This document shows, piece after piece, positions 1 through 7,657 of a stretch of 18,944 nucleotides of DNA. The notes under the pieces are model-generated. The model ran no database searches. It was not told the origin of the DNA and saw only the letters and a program-made list of their open reading frames with translations. The translations under genes were made by a program, and so were the position numbers. Every line of letters begins with the position of its first letter. Position 1 is the first letter of the stretch. Origin of the DNA: CAYRVF01 sp964427535 (lineage in GTDB: Bacteria; Chloroflexota; Ktedonobacteria; Ktedonobacterales; JADMIN01); the NCBI GenBank assembly GCA_964427535.1, contig CAYRVF010000100.1:1-18944 (forward strand). The letters are read 5' to 3'.

Positions 1-702
1 CATCGCCGAGATGTTGCGCAGCACCGGATGCCGCAGTACGTAGCGCAGCCCCTCAACCACGTCGCGCAGGATATGTCTGCGCTCGCTCTCCTGGCCATCC
101 CCCTGATTGAAGCTGGTGCGAATCAGCGTCAGCGAGAAGACCGAGATGAGGAACGAGGCGGCGTCGAAGAGCATCAGCGCGGGCACCGGCACCAGCAGCA
201 CCAGCACGCCGCCCAGCACCGGACCGAGCACCTGCGCCGCCGAATAGCTCGCCTGCACACGCCCGTTCGCCGCGACGAGGTCGTCCATCCGCACCAGGCT
301 GGGGATCGCCGCGAACTCGGCCGAGTTAAAGAAGATACCTAGCGTCGCATGCACGAACGCCACGCCGTAGATCCACCCGACCGTGAGATGGCCGAGCACA
401 GCCATCAGTGGGATGGTCGCGATCACCACCGCGCGCGTCAGGTCGGTGAGCATCATCAGGCGCTTGCGGTTCACGCGATCGACCCAGGCGCCGATGAGCA
501 GCCCGAACAGCAGGTACGGCAACATGTCCGCCGCAGTCGTGATCGCCAGGTTCAACGGTGAGCCGGTCAGCTTAAAGACGAGCAGCGGCAGCGCGAAGAG
601 CGTGAACGACGTGCCCAGGTTCGAGGACGTCTGCCCCACGAAGAAGATCCAGAAGTCGGCCTTGCGCCGCTCAACCGGGGCGCTCGTTACGTTCTCGCTC
701 AC
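1..702 (-). CDS. MFS transporter, EntS/MFS_3-like, N-terminal half (runs off the window)
   Basis: This is the first 234 residues of a major facilitator superfamily drug or metabolite exporter in the inner membrane; the family is usually about 400-430 residues. The frame is open from the GTG at 702-700 to the window edge. A purine-rich Shine-Dalgarno sequence (GAGGGGGG) lies about 7 bases upstream, and an in-frame TGA further upstream rules out a much longer start; another GTG two codons earlier (708) is possible. Five or so hydrophobic segments are visible. The loop after the second helix carries the MFS motif A pattern (GAWVDRVNRKRLM), and a later segment reads as the MFS_3/EntS type (SAAQVLGPVLGG). 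It is divergent from the permease at 981, so it may share that control region. The substrate cannot be told. Confidence 0.85.
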   Translation of the reverse strand, partial: MSENVTSAPVERRKADFWIFFVGQTSSNLGTSFTLFALPLLVFKLTGSPLNLAITTAADMLPYLLFGLLIGAWVDRVNRKRLMMLTDLTRAVVIATIPLMAVLGHLTVGWIYGVAFVHATLGIFFNSAEFAAIPSLVRMDDLVAANGRVQASYSAAQVLGPVLGGVLVLLVPVPALMLFDAASFLISVFSLTLIRTSFNQGDGQESERRHILRDVVEGLRYVLRHPVLRNISAM

Positions 703-890
703 TCTCACGCCCCCCTCTCACGCTCCCGACATGTTCGGCCCGCACTGGTGAAAGACTCACTGGCCCGTCACCAACACGGCGGCCTAGCAAGTATGCCACG
801 TCCATCCGCGATGTGCTGTCAGATTTTTGCGCATCATTTCGGCTGGAGGGGAGCAGTGGGCAAGCGATGGTGCCACTGGACAAACGTTCG

Positions 891-919
891 TTGACATATT
901 TACCGGCGCGTGATATATC
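891..919 (+). promoter_or_regulatory. Sigma70-like promoter of the APC permease operon
   Basis: A perfect -35 box TTGACA lies at 891-896. After a 17-base spacer comes TATATC (914-919), a 4-of-6 match to the -10 consensus. Transcription would start near 926, about 55 bases before the permease ATG at 981. The local AT-rich sequence stands out in a GC-rich background. This is the best promoter for the plus-strand block and the -10 box lies inside a palindrome. Confidence 0.65.
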
Positions 920-921
920 AC
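910..921. promoter_or_regulatory. Perfect 12-bp palindrome over the -10 box, candidate repressor operator
   Basis: GTGATATATCAC is its own reverse complement and covers the -10 box of the promoter at 891-919. The half-site ATATCAC (915-921) recurs as a direct repeat at 926-932, one helical turn away (11 bp). A dimeric repressor bound here would block RNA polymerase. The FCD-type GntR protein encoded at 8440-9108 in the same block is the obvious candidate, since such regulators often control their own cluster. That link is inference. Confidence 0.5.
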
Positions 922-980
922 ACCAATATCACGACGTGCGGTGTGTGTCAGGCGACTCGTTTTTCGAGGAGGCTGCATCC

Positions 981-2501
981 ATGGCAGAGCAATCCCCCGC
1001 GTCCTCGGTTGGTCTTCCACAGCAAGGCGCACAACGGCTCGAACGCAACGTCCTGACAGTCCCCAACGGCATCGCCCTCGCCGCCGCCGCGATGGCTCCG
1101 GTGCTCGCGGTCGTCCTGAACGCCCCCGCCGCTGGTCCGGTGGCAGGCGCCGCGCTCCCGCTCTCGTTCTTGCTCGCCTTCATCGCGTGTCTGTTCGTCG
1201 GCAATTCGGTCGTGCAGTTCTCACGCAAGCTGCCGTCCGCCGGATCGTTCTACACGTTCAACAGTCACGGTCTGGGCAAGCCTGCCGGGTTCTTCACTGG
1301 CTGGCTCTTCTGGATCGGCTACGCGGTGCTCGCGCCCGGCCTGTTCTCGGCGCTCGGCGCGTTCGCCGCCGACTACACCACGTCGACCTTCCACGCCAAC
1401 GTACCGTGGTGGGTGTTCTCGCTGGTGGGCATGGCGCTCGTCTTTGGCCTCTCGTACCGCAGCATCAAGGCGTCCGTGCAGGTCGATCTGACCCTCCTGA
1501 CCCTTGAGGTCATCGTCTTCCTGGTGCTCGCCATCATCGCCATCGTCAAAGGGGGCAGCGGCAACAGCGCGGCGGTCTTCCTGCCGTCGTCCTCGCCGAC
1601 TGGCATCAAGGGCGTCGGGCTGGGTGTCGTCTTCGGCATTCTCTCGTTCGTCGGCTTTGATGCCGCCGCCACGCTGGGCGAAGAGATGCGCAACCCCCGG
1701 CGCAGCGTACCGCTGGCGGTCGGCGGCGCACTCGTCGGCGTGGGCGTCTTCTACGTCTTCGTGATGTACGCGCTGACCGCTGGCTACGGCCTGAACGACC
1801 CCAACAATCTGAAGGCCTTCCTCAACGACGCCAACCCGTTCATCACGCTCGCGCATACCAAAGCGCCGTGGCTCGAACAGATCGTGGACCTCTGCGCGGT
1901 GGCGGGCATCTTCTCGTGCTTCCTCGCCGTGCATAACACGACCGTCCGCATCATCTTCTCGATGGGCCGCGACCGTGTGCTGCCGGGCGTGCTAGGCCGT
2001 GTCCACTCGCGTTTCTTCTCGCCCTACACCGCCATCTTCGCGCAGGTCGCCTTCACGCTCGTGATCGGTCTCGGCGTGGGAGCGTGGCTCGGCCCCGGCG
2101 CGACGGGCGAGTACGGTTTCACCGGCGCCATCGGCACGGTCGCCATCGTGATCGTGTATATGTTCTGCGACATCGCGCTCATCCGCTACTTCTGGCGCCT
2201 GCCCGACCGCAATTGGCTGACGCACGTGGTGGTTCCGGTGCTCGGCGTCATCGCGCTGGCGTATCCGCTCTGGTCGATTGCCCAGCCGGGCCAGGCGTAC
2301 CCGTACAATCTGGTGCCCTGGATCGTGCTGCTCTGGATCGCGGCGGGCATTGGCGTCTACTTCTACCTGCGCGCGAACTCGCCGGAGAAGCTGGCCGCCG
2401 TCGGTTCGTTCCTGGCGGAGGACATTCCCTCCAAGGACGAGACGGTGTATGAGACCGAGATCGCGCACGCGCAGCAGATTCCACAAATAACCGAAGATTA
2501 G
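981..2501 (+). CDS. APC-superfamily amino acid/amine permease (first of two)
   Basis: This 506-residue inner-membrane transporter belongs to the amino acid-polyamine-organocation superfamily (AA_permease_2 type). It should import an amino acid, amine or amide by proton or ion coupling. About twelve hydrophobic helices are visible. The first helix is preceded by LERNVLTVPNGIALAAAAMAP, and the family pattern SAGSFYTFNSHGLGKPAGF follows helix 2. The conserved loop GFDAAATLGEEMRNPRRSVP after helix 6 is also typical. The ATG at 981 is chosen over the longer frame from 813 because GAGGAGG (967-973) precedes it at good distance and the promoter lies between them. It is the first gene of the block and is about 200 bp upstream of the amidase gene. 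The substrate is unknown. Confidence 0.88.
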   Translation: MAEQSPASSVGLPQQGAQRLERNVLTVPNGIALAAAAMAPVLAVVLNAPAAGPVAGAALPLSFLLAFIACLFVGNSVVQFSRKLPSAGSFYTFNSHGLGKPAGFFTGWLFWIGYAVLAPGLFSALGAFAADYTTSTFHANVPWWVFSLVGMALVFGLSYRSIKASVQVDLTLLTLEVIVFLVLAIIAIVKGGSGNSAAVFLPSSSPTGIKGVGLGVVFGILSFVGFDAAATLGEEMRNPRRSVPLAVGGALVGVGVFYVFVMYALTAGYGLNDPNNLKAFLNDANPFITLAHTKAPWLEQIVDLCAVAGIFSCFLAVHNTTVRIIFSMGRDRVLPGVLGRVHSRFFSPYTAIFAQVAFTLVIGLGVGAWLGPGATGEYGFTGAIGTVAIVIVYMFCDIALIRYFWRLPDRNWLTHVVVPVLGVIALAYPLWSIAQPGQAYPYNLVPWIVLLWIAAGIGVYFYLRANSPEKLAAVGSFLAEDIPSKDETVYETEIAHAQQIPQITED

Positions 2502-2515
2502 TCCGCGATTCATCA

Positions 2516-2599
2516 GCGGAGTGGAGTCGTCCGCCGTCCCAGCCCCTCCAGCGTCCACGCAGGGCGAGGAGGTGGACCTGGGGCCGCGGACTCCTCCGC
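2516..2599 (+). other. Compound stem-loop between permease and amidase genes
   Basis: Two nested inverted repeats lie in the 203-bp gap. The outer arms are 2516-2528 (GCGGAG, a 2-base bulge, GAGTC) and 2589-2599, giving 11 pairs. The inner arms are 2548-2558 and 2572-2581, giving 10 pairs with one bulged C and a 13-base loop. No T-tract follows, so a classic terminator is unlikely. It may be a processing or stabilising element that sets permease expression apart from the downstream genes. Confidence 0.4.
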
Positions 2600-2704
2600 C
2601 CGGCTCTGTCATATGTTCGCCCATGCGCGCTGGCGTGCCCGTGCATCCCGACGAGGGCACCGCAAGCAGCGCGCGCATCTCTCGAAGGAGGCACTGAGAG
2701 CGCC

Positions 2705-3421
2705 ATGATCCACATCGACGGCAAACGCATCTACACGACGCTCGACGAGCTGGTGGACCCGCACCACACGGCGCTTGTCGTGGTGGACATGCAACGCGAC
2801 TTCTGTGCCCCAGGGGGCGCTTTCGACCAGCTTGGCATCGACCTGACGATGTATCCGCCGCTCATACCGCGTCTGCGTCAACTGATCGCGGGCGCGCGCC
2901 GGGCCGAGGTACCTGTCATCTATATCCAGATGACGACGCTGCCCGGCCGGAGGATGGACTCACCCGCGCAGATTCGCTTCAATCTGCGGCTGCATCTTCC
3001 CTTCCACGGCGAGGCCGCGCCGCTCAGCTACGCCCTCGACGGCACTGCGGGGCAAGAGATCCTGCCAGAGTTCGCGCCTCAGCCAGGCGACACGATCGTC
3101 AAGAAGTACCGTTCGAGCGGCTTCTGGGGCACCAACCTGGATATGCTCCTGCGCAGCAACGGCATCGAGACGGTGGTCGTCACCGGCTGCACCACGGAGG
3201 GCTGTGTCGAGTCTACCGCGCGCGATGCCATGTTCAACGACTACTACGTCGTGCTGCCCGAAGACGGCGTGGCGAGTGACGACCCGCGCCAGCACGAGGC
3301 GTCGCTCTTTCTCATGCGCCACCGCTTTGACGTCGTGACCTGCGAGGATATCCTCAATTGCTGGAATGGCGCAGGACATGACGCCCAGCCAGCAGGCATG
3401 GCCGAGGCCGACATGCGCTAG
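2705..3421 (+). CDS. Isochorismatase-family cysteine amidohydrolase (RutB / biuret-hydrolase-like)
   Basis: This 238-residue cytosolic hydrolase of the isochorismatase-like family would cleave an amide, ureido or carbamoyl bond through a cysteine thioester. The Asp-Lys-Cys triad is visible: D28 in VVVDMQRDF, K134 in VKKYRSSGFWGTNLD and C167 in TTEGCVESTARD. The Lys-Cys spacing of 33 equals that of E. coli RutB (K133, C166). The family includes RutB, N-carbamoylsarcosine amidase, biuret hydrolase and maleamate amidase. The SGFWGTNLDMLLR and CVEST patterns point to the carbamoyl or ureido branch more than to true isochorismatase. AAGGAGG lies at 2685-2691, a slightly long 13 bases before the ATG. 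The first SDR starts 41 bases after the stop. The exact substrate is not predictable. Confidence 0.85.
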   Translation: MIHIDGKRIYTTLDELVDPHHTALVVVDMQRDFCAPGGAFDQLGIDLTMYPPLIPRLRQLIAGARRAEVPVIYIQMTTLPGRRMDSPAQIRFNLRLHLPFHGEAAPLSYALDGTAGQEILPEFAPQPGDTIVKKYRSSGFWGTNLDMLLRSNGIETVVVTGCTTEGCVESTARDAMFNDYYVVLPEDGVASDDPRQHEASLFLMRHRFDVVTCEDILNCWNGAGHDAQPAGMAEADMR

Positions 3422-3462
3422 CGCCGACATCTGGAACCGTGGGGAGAAAGAGGGAAGCGGAC

Positions 3463-4212
3463 ATGGGCAAGCTGGAAGGCAAGACTGCCATCGTGACCGG
3501 CGGCGCCCGCGGCATTGGGCGCGGCATCGCCGAGGCATTCGCTCGTGAGGGCGTGGATGTGGCCATCGCCGATCTGACAAGCGCAAACGATACCGCGCCC
3601 GTACTGGAGGCGATCCGCGCCGCCGGACGCCGCGCCGTCTTCGTGCAGACGGACGTAGCGGACGAACAGCAGGTGCAGCGCATGGTCGAGCATGCCTTCG
3701 GCGCCTTCGAGCACATCGATATCCTCGTGAACGACGCGGGCATCTTCACGCAGGCGCTCGTCGAAGACCTCTCGATCGCGGACTGGGACCGCGTGCTCAA
3801 CGTGAACCTGCGCGGGACGTTTCTCTGCACGCACTTCGTCCTGCCGCATATGCTCGCGCGCGGCTCGGGCTGCATCATCAACATCGCCTCGCAGCTCGGC
3901 TACCTGGGCGGGCGCGAAGTCGCGCACTATACTGCCAGCAAGGCGGGTGTGATCGGCTTCACCAAGGCGCTGGCGCGCGAGGTCTCGACGCGCGGCGTGC
4001 GGGTCAATGCCATCGCCCCGGGCCCGATTCTCACCGACATGATGGCAAACGAGACGGAGGAGTGGAAGGCGGCCAAGCTGGCCGAGCTGCCCATCGGCCG
4101 CTTCGGCCAGGTACATGAGGTGACGCCGACAGCGGTCTTCCTCGCATCCGACGACGCCAGCTACTACGTTGGCCAGACCCTCGGCCCCAACGGCGGGGAC
4201 GTGATGCTCTAG
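3463..4212 (+). CDS. Short-chain dehydrogenase/reductase (SDR), NAD-type, first of two
   Basis: This is a 249-residue classical SDR. The Rossmann glycine motif TGGARGIG is at residues 12-19. The catalytic set is S143, Y156 and K160 (YTASK). D37 at the end of strand beta-2 favours NAD(H) over NADP(H). The usual NNAG motif reads NDAG (90-93), a tolerated variant. The family oxidises alcohols or reduces ketones; the product resembles FabG-like catabolic dehydrogenases. The ATG at 3463 follows AGAGGGAAG; the in-frame GTG at 3439 lacks a ribosome site. The GS-like gene begins 21 bases after the stop, so the genes are probably co-transcribed. In this setting it likely oxidises a hydroxyl group of the amine-derived substrate (inference). 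Confidence 0.87.
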   Translation: MGKLEGKTAIVTGGARGIGRGIAEAFAREGVDVAIADLTSANDTAPVLEAIRAAGRRAVFVQTDVADEQQVQRMVEHAFGAFEHIDILVNDAGIFTQALVEDLSIADWDRVLNVNLRGTFLCTHFVLPHMLARGSGCIINIASQLGYLGGREVAHYTASKAGVIGFTKALAREVSTRGVRVNAIAPGPILTDMMANETEEWKAAKLAELPIGRFGQVHEVTPTAVFLASDDASYYVGQTLGPNGGDVML

Positions 4213-4233
4213 CACCTGGAGGAGGAGCGGCTG

Positions 4234-5583
4234 ATGATTAGCGAGGAAGTGGTCCAGCGGGCGCAAGAGGCCAATGTGCGGCTTGTCCGGTTTCTCTACT
4301 GCGATCATAGTGGTGTGACGCGCGGCAAGACGATTCACGTGGCGCACCTGGCCAACAAGCTGCGCGAAGGCATCGGCCTGACGCGCGCACAGATGGCGAT
4401 GAACCTGCTCGGGCAGCTCGTCCCGGTCGATGGCATGGAGCCGGTGGGCGAGATTCGTCTCGTCGCCGACCCCGGCACCTTCACCGTGCTGCCCTGGACG
4501 CCCAGCAGCGCGAGCGTACTCTGCGACCAGCTTGATCACAACCACCAGGACTGGGGCGCGTGCCCGCGTTCGTTCCTCAAGCGTGTGGCGGCGCAGGCAG
4601 AGGAGATGGGCATCGCGGTAGAGGCGACCTTCGAGAACGAGTTCTACCTGGCCCGCGAGCGGGACGGCGCGTACATCCCCTTCGACAACGCGCCGGTCTA
4701 CAGCTCGATCGGCCTGGACCTCTCGGCCGACATCATGCACGACATCGTCGAGGCGCTGGACGAGCAAGGCATTCGCGTGGAGCAGGCCATCAACGAGTAT
4801 GGTCCCGGCCAGGAGGAAATCTCCGTCAGCCACGCGCCCGCCGTGACCGCCGCCGACAACCAGATCAAGCTGCGCGACACCGTGCGCGGCATCGCCCTCC
4901 GCCACGATCTGCTCGCCAGCTTCGCGCCGAAGCCGTTCCCAGAGGGCATCGGCAGCGGCTGCCACGTGCATTTCAGCCTGTGGGACCGCGAGCGTCAGCG
5001 CAACCTGCTCTATGACCCGGCGGACCCGCGCGGGCTGAGTGACCTGGGCCGCCACTTCATCGCCGGCGTGCTGGCCCACCTGCCCGCGCTGATCGCGCTG
5101 ACGTGCCCGAGCTTCAACTCCTACCGGCGTCTGCAGCCGCACGCCTGGAGCTCCGCCTTCACGGCGTGGGGCTTCGACAACCGCGAAGCGGCGGTGCGGG
5201 TGGTCTCGCCGTTCTGGGGACGCGAGGAGCAGACCTACAACATCGAGCTGAAGTCGGTGGACGGCAGCGCCAACCCCTATCTCGCGCTCGGCGGGCTGGT
5301 CGCCTGCGGGCTGGACGGCGTGCGCCGCCACCTCGACCCCGGCGCACCCAGCGAGCACGACCCGGCGCACCTGAGCGAGGCCGAGCGCGAGCGCAACCAC
5401 ATCCGCAGGCTGCCGACGACGATGGCCAGCGCCCTCGACGAGCTTGCGCGCGACTCCCTGCTGATGGAGACGATGGGCGACCTGATGCGCCGGTCGTACT
5501 TGGCGGTGCGACGCTCCGAGGAGGAGGCGTTTGCCGCGGCCGACACCGAGTTTGAGATTCGCGAGCACTTCTACAAATTCTAG
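4234..5583 (+). CDS. Glutamine-synthetase-like ligase, probable gamma-glutamylamide synthetase (FluG C-domain / PuuA / IpuC type)
   Basis: This 449-residue enzyme has the GS fold: N-terminal beta-Grasp (about 10-95) and catalytic domain (about 100-449). Visible active-site elements are the metal ligands E134 and E136 (ENEFY), E188 and E195 (NEYGPGQEE), H244 and H246 (CHVHFSL), the glutamate-binding NSYRRL (295-300), R317 and R322 (NREAAVR), and E338/K340 before ANPYLA. The adenylylation-site tyrosine context of bacterial GSI is absent. The flap glutamate of true GS (Glu327 in Salmonella) aligns with W305 in LQPHAW. GS relatives lacking it ligate glutamate to amines, such as putrescine, isopropylamine or aniline, rather than to ammonia. 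An ideal GGAGGAGG lies 8 bases before the ATG. The FluG-type amidohydrolase follows after 40 bases. The amine substrate is unknown. Confidence 0.85.
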   Translation: MISEEVVQRAQEANVRLVRFLYCDHSGVTRGKTIHVAHLANKLREGIGLTRAQMAMNLLGQLVPVDGMEPVGEIRLVADPGTFTVLPWTPSSASVLCDQLDHNHQDWGACPRSFLKRVAAQAEEMGIAVEATFENEFYLARERDGAYIPFDNAPVYSSIGLDLSADIMHDIVEALDEQGIRVEQAINEYGPGQEEISVSHAPAVTAADNQIKLRDTVRGIALRHDLLASFAPKPFPEGIGSGCHVHFSLWDRERQRNLLYDPADPRGLSDLGRHFIAGVLAHLPALIALTCPSFNSYRRLQPHAWSSAFTAWGFDNREAAVRVVSPFWGREEQTYNIELKSVDGSANPYLALGGLVACGLDGVRRHLDPGAPSEHDPAHLSEAERERNHIRRLPTTMASALDELARDSLLMETMGDLMRRSYLAVRRSEEEAFAAADTEFEIREHFYKF

Positions 5584-5623
5584 CCAGTCTTGCCTGTGCA
5601 TCGCACATCGGAAGGAGCTGTCA

Positions 5624-6814
5624 ATGCCGCCAGCAACCCCGCTCGACTTCTCGCACGTACCCCTGGTAGATGAGCACTGCCACGGCGTCTACCGCGAGCA
5701 GCGCGTCGACGTGCCCGCGTGGCGGCGGCTCTTCACCGAGTCGACTGATGAGGCGATGCGCCGCGAGCACGTCGCGACCACGCTCTTCTACACGCGACTG
5801 ATACGCGGTATGGCAGAGGTTTACGACTGCGAGCCAACCGAGGAGGCGGTGCTCTCGGCCCGCGCCACGCGTGAGGGACAGGACCTCATCGGCCAGCTCT
5901 TGCGGGCGGCGCATGTCGACGCGCTGCTCATCGACCAGGGCTATCCGCCGCGCGAGCTGCTGCTCCCCGACGGCGAGGTGGGCGCGCTGGTCCAGTGCCG
6001 CACCGCGCCGATGCTGCGGCTCGAAGTGCTGATGCAGGACCTCATCGCCGTGCACGGCACCCTGACGGACGTTACAGAACACTTCCGCGCGGCGCTTGCC
6101 GACGTGCGGGCGCAGGGATACGTCGCGTTCAAGAGCATCGCCGCCTATCGTACCGGCCTGAACATTCAGCGCTGGGAGCCCTCCGAGGTGGGCCGCGCCT
6201 TCGACGTGGCACGCAGCGAGGCGGTTGAGCATGGCAGCGTCCGGCTGACACACAAACCGCTGCTCGATACGCTGCTGCACGTCGCGTTCGCGGCGGCGGC
6301 GGAACAGGAGCTGCCCGTGCAGTTCCACGTCGGCTACGGCGACACCGACGCCAACATGCTGCTCGCTAACCCGCTGCACCTGCGCGACGTGCTGGAGACT
6401 CGCGATTACCGGGGCATGCGGGTGGTGCTGCTGCACGAGTGCTACCCCTACACGCGCGAGGGTGCCTACCTCGCGGCGGTCTACGAGAACGTCTATTTCG
6501 ATCTCTCGTACGGCATTCCCTTTCTGGGCTACGACGAGATGCTGACTTTCACGCGCGCCGCGCTGGGGGTGGCGCCGCTCTCCAAGCTGCTCTACAGCTC
6601 GGACGCCGTCGGCGTGCCGGAACTGTACTGGATCAGCGCGCGCGACGGCAGACGCATCCTCGGCCAGGCGATCGGCGAGTGTGTGGCTAGCGGCGACCTG
6701 GATGCGCGCCAGGCGGAGGCGGCGGGCGTGGGCATCCTGCGTGACAACGCGGTGCGCCTCTATGGGCTGGACGCGCTGCCTCCGGCTCGGGCTCGCTCGC
6801 GTTCAGAGTCATGA
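5624..6814 (+). CDS. FluG-type amidohydrolase (Amidohydrolase_2 family)
   Basis: This 396-residue TIM-barrel metal hydrolase resembles the N-terminal half of fungal FluG and plant NodGS. Candidate metal and catalytic residues are H18 and H20 (DEHCHG), K170 (FKSIAAYRTGL), H235 (QFHVGYGDTD), H271 (LLHECYPY) and D327 (YSSDAVG). The segments NPLHLRDVLE, YENVYFDLSYG and PELYWISARDGR are hallmarks of this subfamily. GGAAGGAG precedes the ATG at 5624, and a longer in-frame start inside the GS-like gene is rejected. In fungi and plants this domain is fused to a GS-like domain; here the two are adjacent separate genes in reversed order, which supports a joint reaction. It probably hydrolyses an amide or gamma-glutamyl bond, but the chemistry of this subfamily is poorly known. 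Confidence 0.82.
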   Translation: MPPATPLDFSHVPLVDEHCHGVYREQRVDVPAWRRLFTESTDEAMRREHVATTLFYTRLIRGMAEVYDCEPTEEAVLSARATREGQDLIGQLLRAAHVDALLIDQGYPPRELLLPDGEVGALVQCRTAPMLRLEVLMQDLIAVHGTLTDVTEHFRAALADVRAQGYVAFKSIAAYRTGLNIQRWEPSEVGRAFDVARSEAVEHGSVRLTHKPLLDTLLHVAFAAAAEQELPVQFHVGYGDTDANMLLANPLHLRDVLETRDYRGMRVVLLHECYPYTREGAYLAAVYENVYFDLSYGIPFLGYDEMLTFTRAALGVAPLSKLLYSSDAVGVPELYWISARDGRRILGQAIGECVASGDLDARQAEAAGVGILRDNAVRLYGLDALPPARARSRSES

Positions 6815-6834
6815 ATATGAGGAGGGGCAAAGCC

Positions 6835-7614
6835 ATGCGGCGACTCGACGGCAAGGTGGCGTTCCTGACGGGCGGAGGAGGCGTCCTGGGACGGGCGACG
6901 GCGTTGCGATTCGCCGAGGAGGGCGCCTGCGTCGCGGTGGTCGATGCGGTTGGGGCGGCGGCGGATGAGACCGTCTGGCAGATGACGGCGGCAGGTGACG
7001 AGGCGCTCGCCGTCGCGGCGGATATCCGCGAGGAGGCGCAGGTGCGCGACGCCGTGGAGCAGACGCTCGCGCGCTGGGGCACGCTCGACATCCTCGTCAA
7101 CAACGCGGGCATCATGCCACACCAGGACGCCTCGGTGCTCGAAATGGACCTCGCGCTCTGGTCGCAGATCTACGCCGTGAACGTGCAGGGTACCGCGCTC
7201 TGCTGTAAGTACGCGGTGCCGCATATCGTCGCGGCGGGCGGCGGCGCGGTCGTCAACATGAGCTCGTTCCTCGCGGAGATGGGCTGTGCCAACCCGCAGG
7301 ATGGCTATGCTGCGAGCAAAGGCGCGATAGTCGCGCTCACACGCTCGCTCGCCGTACAACTTGGGCCACGCGGTGTGCGGGTGAATGCGCTCTGCCCTGG
7401 CCCCATCGAGACGCCGCACGTGCGCGCCTTCTTCGCCGACGAAGAGGGACGTCAGAAGCGGCTCGCCCGTGTGCCGCTGGGGCGCTTCGGCCGTCCGGAG
7501 GATGTGGCCGAGCTGGTGTTGTTTCTCGCCTCCGACGCGGCGAGCTGGCTCACCGGGCAGGCGATCATGCTGGATGGCGGTATCTCGGTCAACTACTTCA
7601 GCACGCCACTGTAG
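6835..7614 (+). CDS. Short-chain dehydrogenase/reductase (SDR), NAD-type, second of two
   Basis: This is a 259-residue classical SDR. TGGGGVLG occupies residues 12-19, D37 suggests NAD(H), NNAG is intact, and the catalytic residues are S144, Y158 and K162 (YAASK). The ending WLTGQAIMLDGGISVNYF is typical of FabG-like dehydrogenases. AGGAGGGG (6820-6827) sits 7 bases before the ATG at 6835, so that start is chosen. An earlier ATG at 6811 overlaps the preceding stop codon as ATGA and is also possible, adding 8 residues. It differs clearly from the first SDR, so the pair probably catalyses different steps rather than being a recent duplicate. A 13-bp tandem repeat spans its stop codon. Confidence 0.86.
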   Translation: MRRLDGKVAFLTGGGGVLGRATALRFAEEGACVAVVDAVGAAADETVWQMTAAGDEALAVAADIREEAQVRDAVEQTLARWGTLDILVNNAGIMPHQDASVLEMDLALWSQIYAVNVQGTALCCKYAVPHIVAAGGGAVVNMSSFLAEMGCANPQDGYAASKGAIVALTRSLAVQLGPRGVRVNALCPGPIETPHVRAFFADEEGRQKRLARVPLGRFGRPEDVAELVLFLASDAASWLTGQAIMLDGGISVNYFSTPL

Positions 7615-7626
7615 CACGCCACTGTA
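7601..7626 (+). repeat. 13-bp tandem duplication across the SDR stop codon
   Basis: GCACGCCACTGTA occurs twice in direct succession (7601-7613 and 7614-7626). The first copy encodes the last residues and stop of the second SDR; the second lies in the untranslated gap. The perfect identity suggests a recent slippage duplication with no effect on the protein. Confidence 0.85.
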
Positions 7627-7657
7627 ACGGTCTGGATGAGAGGGGCAAAGGTCTGAT

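Larger units (their letters stand above)
703..980. other. Divergent intergenic control region between MFS and APC permease genes
   Basis: This 278-bp gap separates two divergent transporter genes. Its right part is clearly more AT-rich than its surroundings and holds the promoter and palindrome listed separately (891-932). An open frame from 813 continues into the permease, but it has no ribosome binding site and would cover the promoter, so it is treated as non-coding. I found no convincing minus-strand promoter for the MFS gene: a CTGACA-like box and a CATACT-like box exist but are 21 bases apart. Confidence 0.5.

Noticed and set aside
813..980. Upstream in-frame extension of the first permease
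   Set aside because: It lacks a ribosome binding site, would be translated across the promoter and palindrome, and adds no conserved sequence. The ATG at 981 has a strong GAGGAGG.
2521..2600. T-box-like words (CGTCCC, GGTGGACC, CCGCGG) before the amidase gene
   Set aside because: The order is reversed compared with a T-box riboswitch and no specifier stem or terminator follows, so the likeness is taken as chance in GC-rich sequence.
3418..5601. Open frame of 727 codons on the minus strand, antisense to the SDR and GS-like genes
   Set aside because: It mirrors the codon pattern of the highly GC-biased plus-strand genes, matches no family, and has a composition rich in Arg, His and Ala typical of shadow frames. 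The plus strand here encodes well-recognised enzymes.
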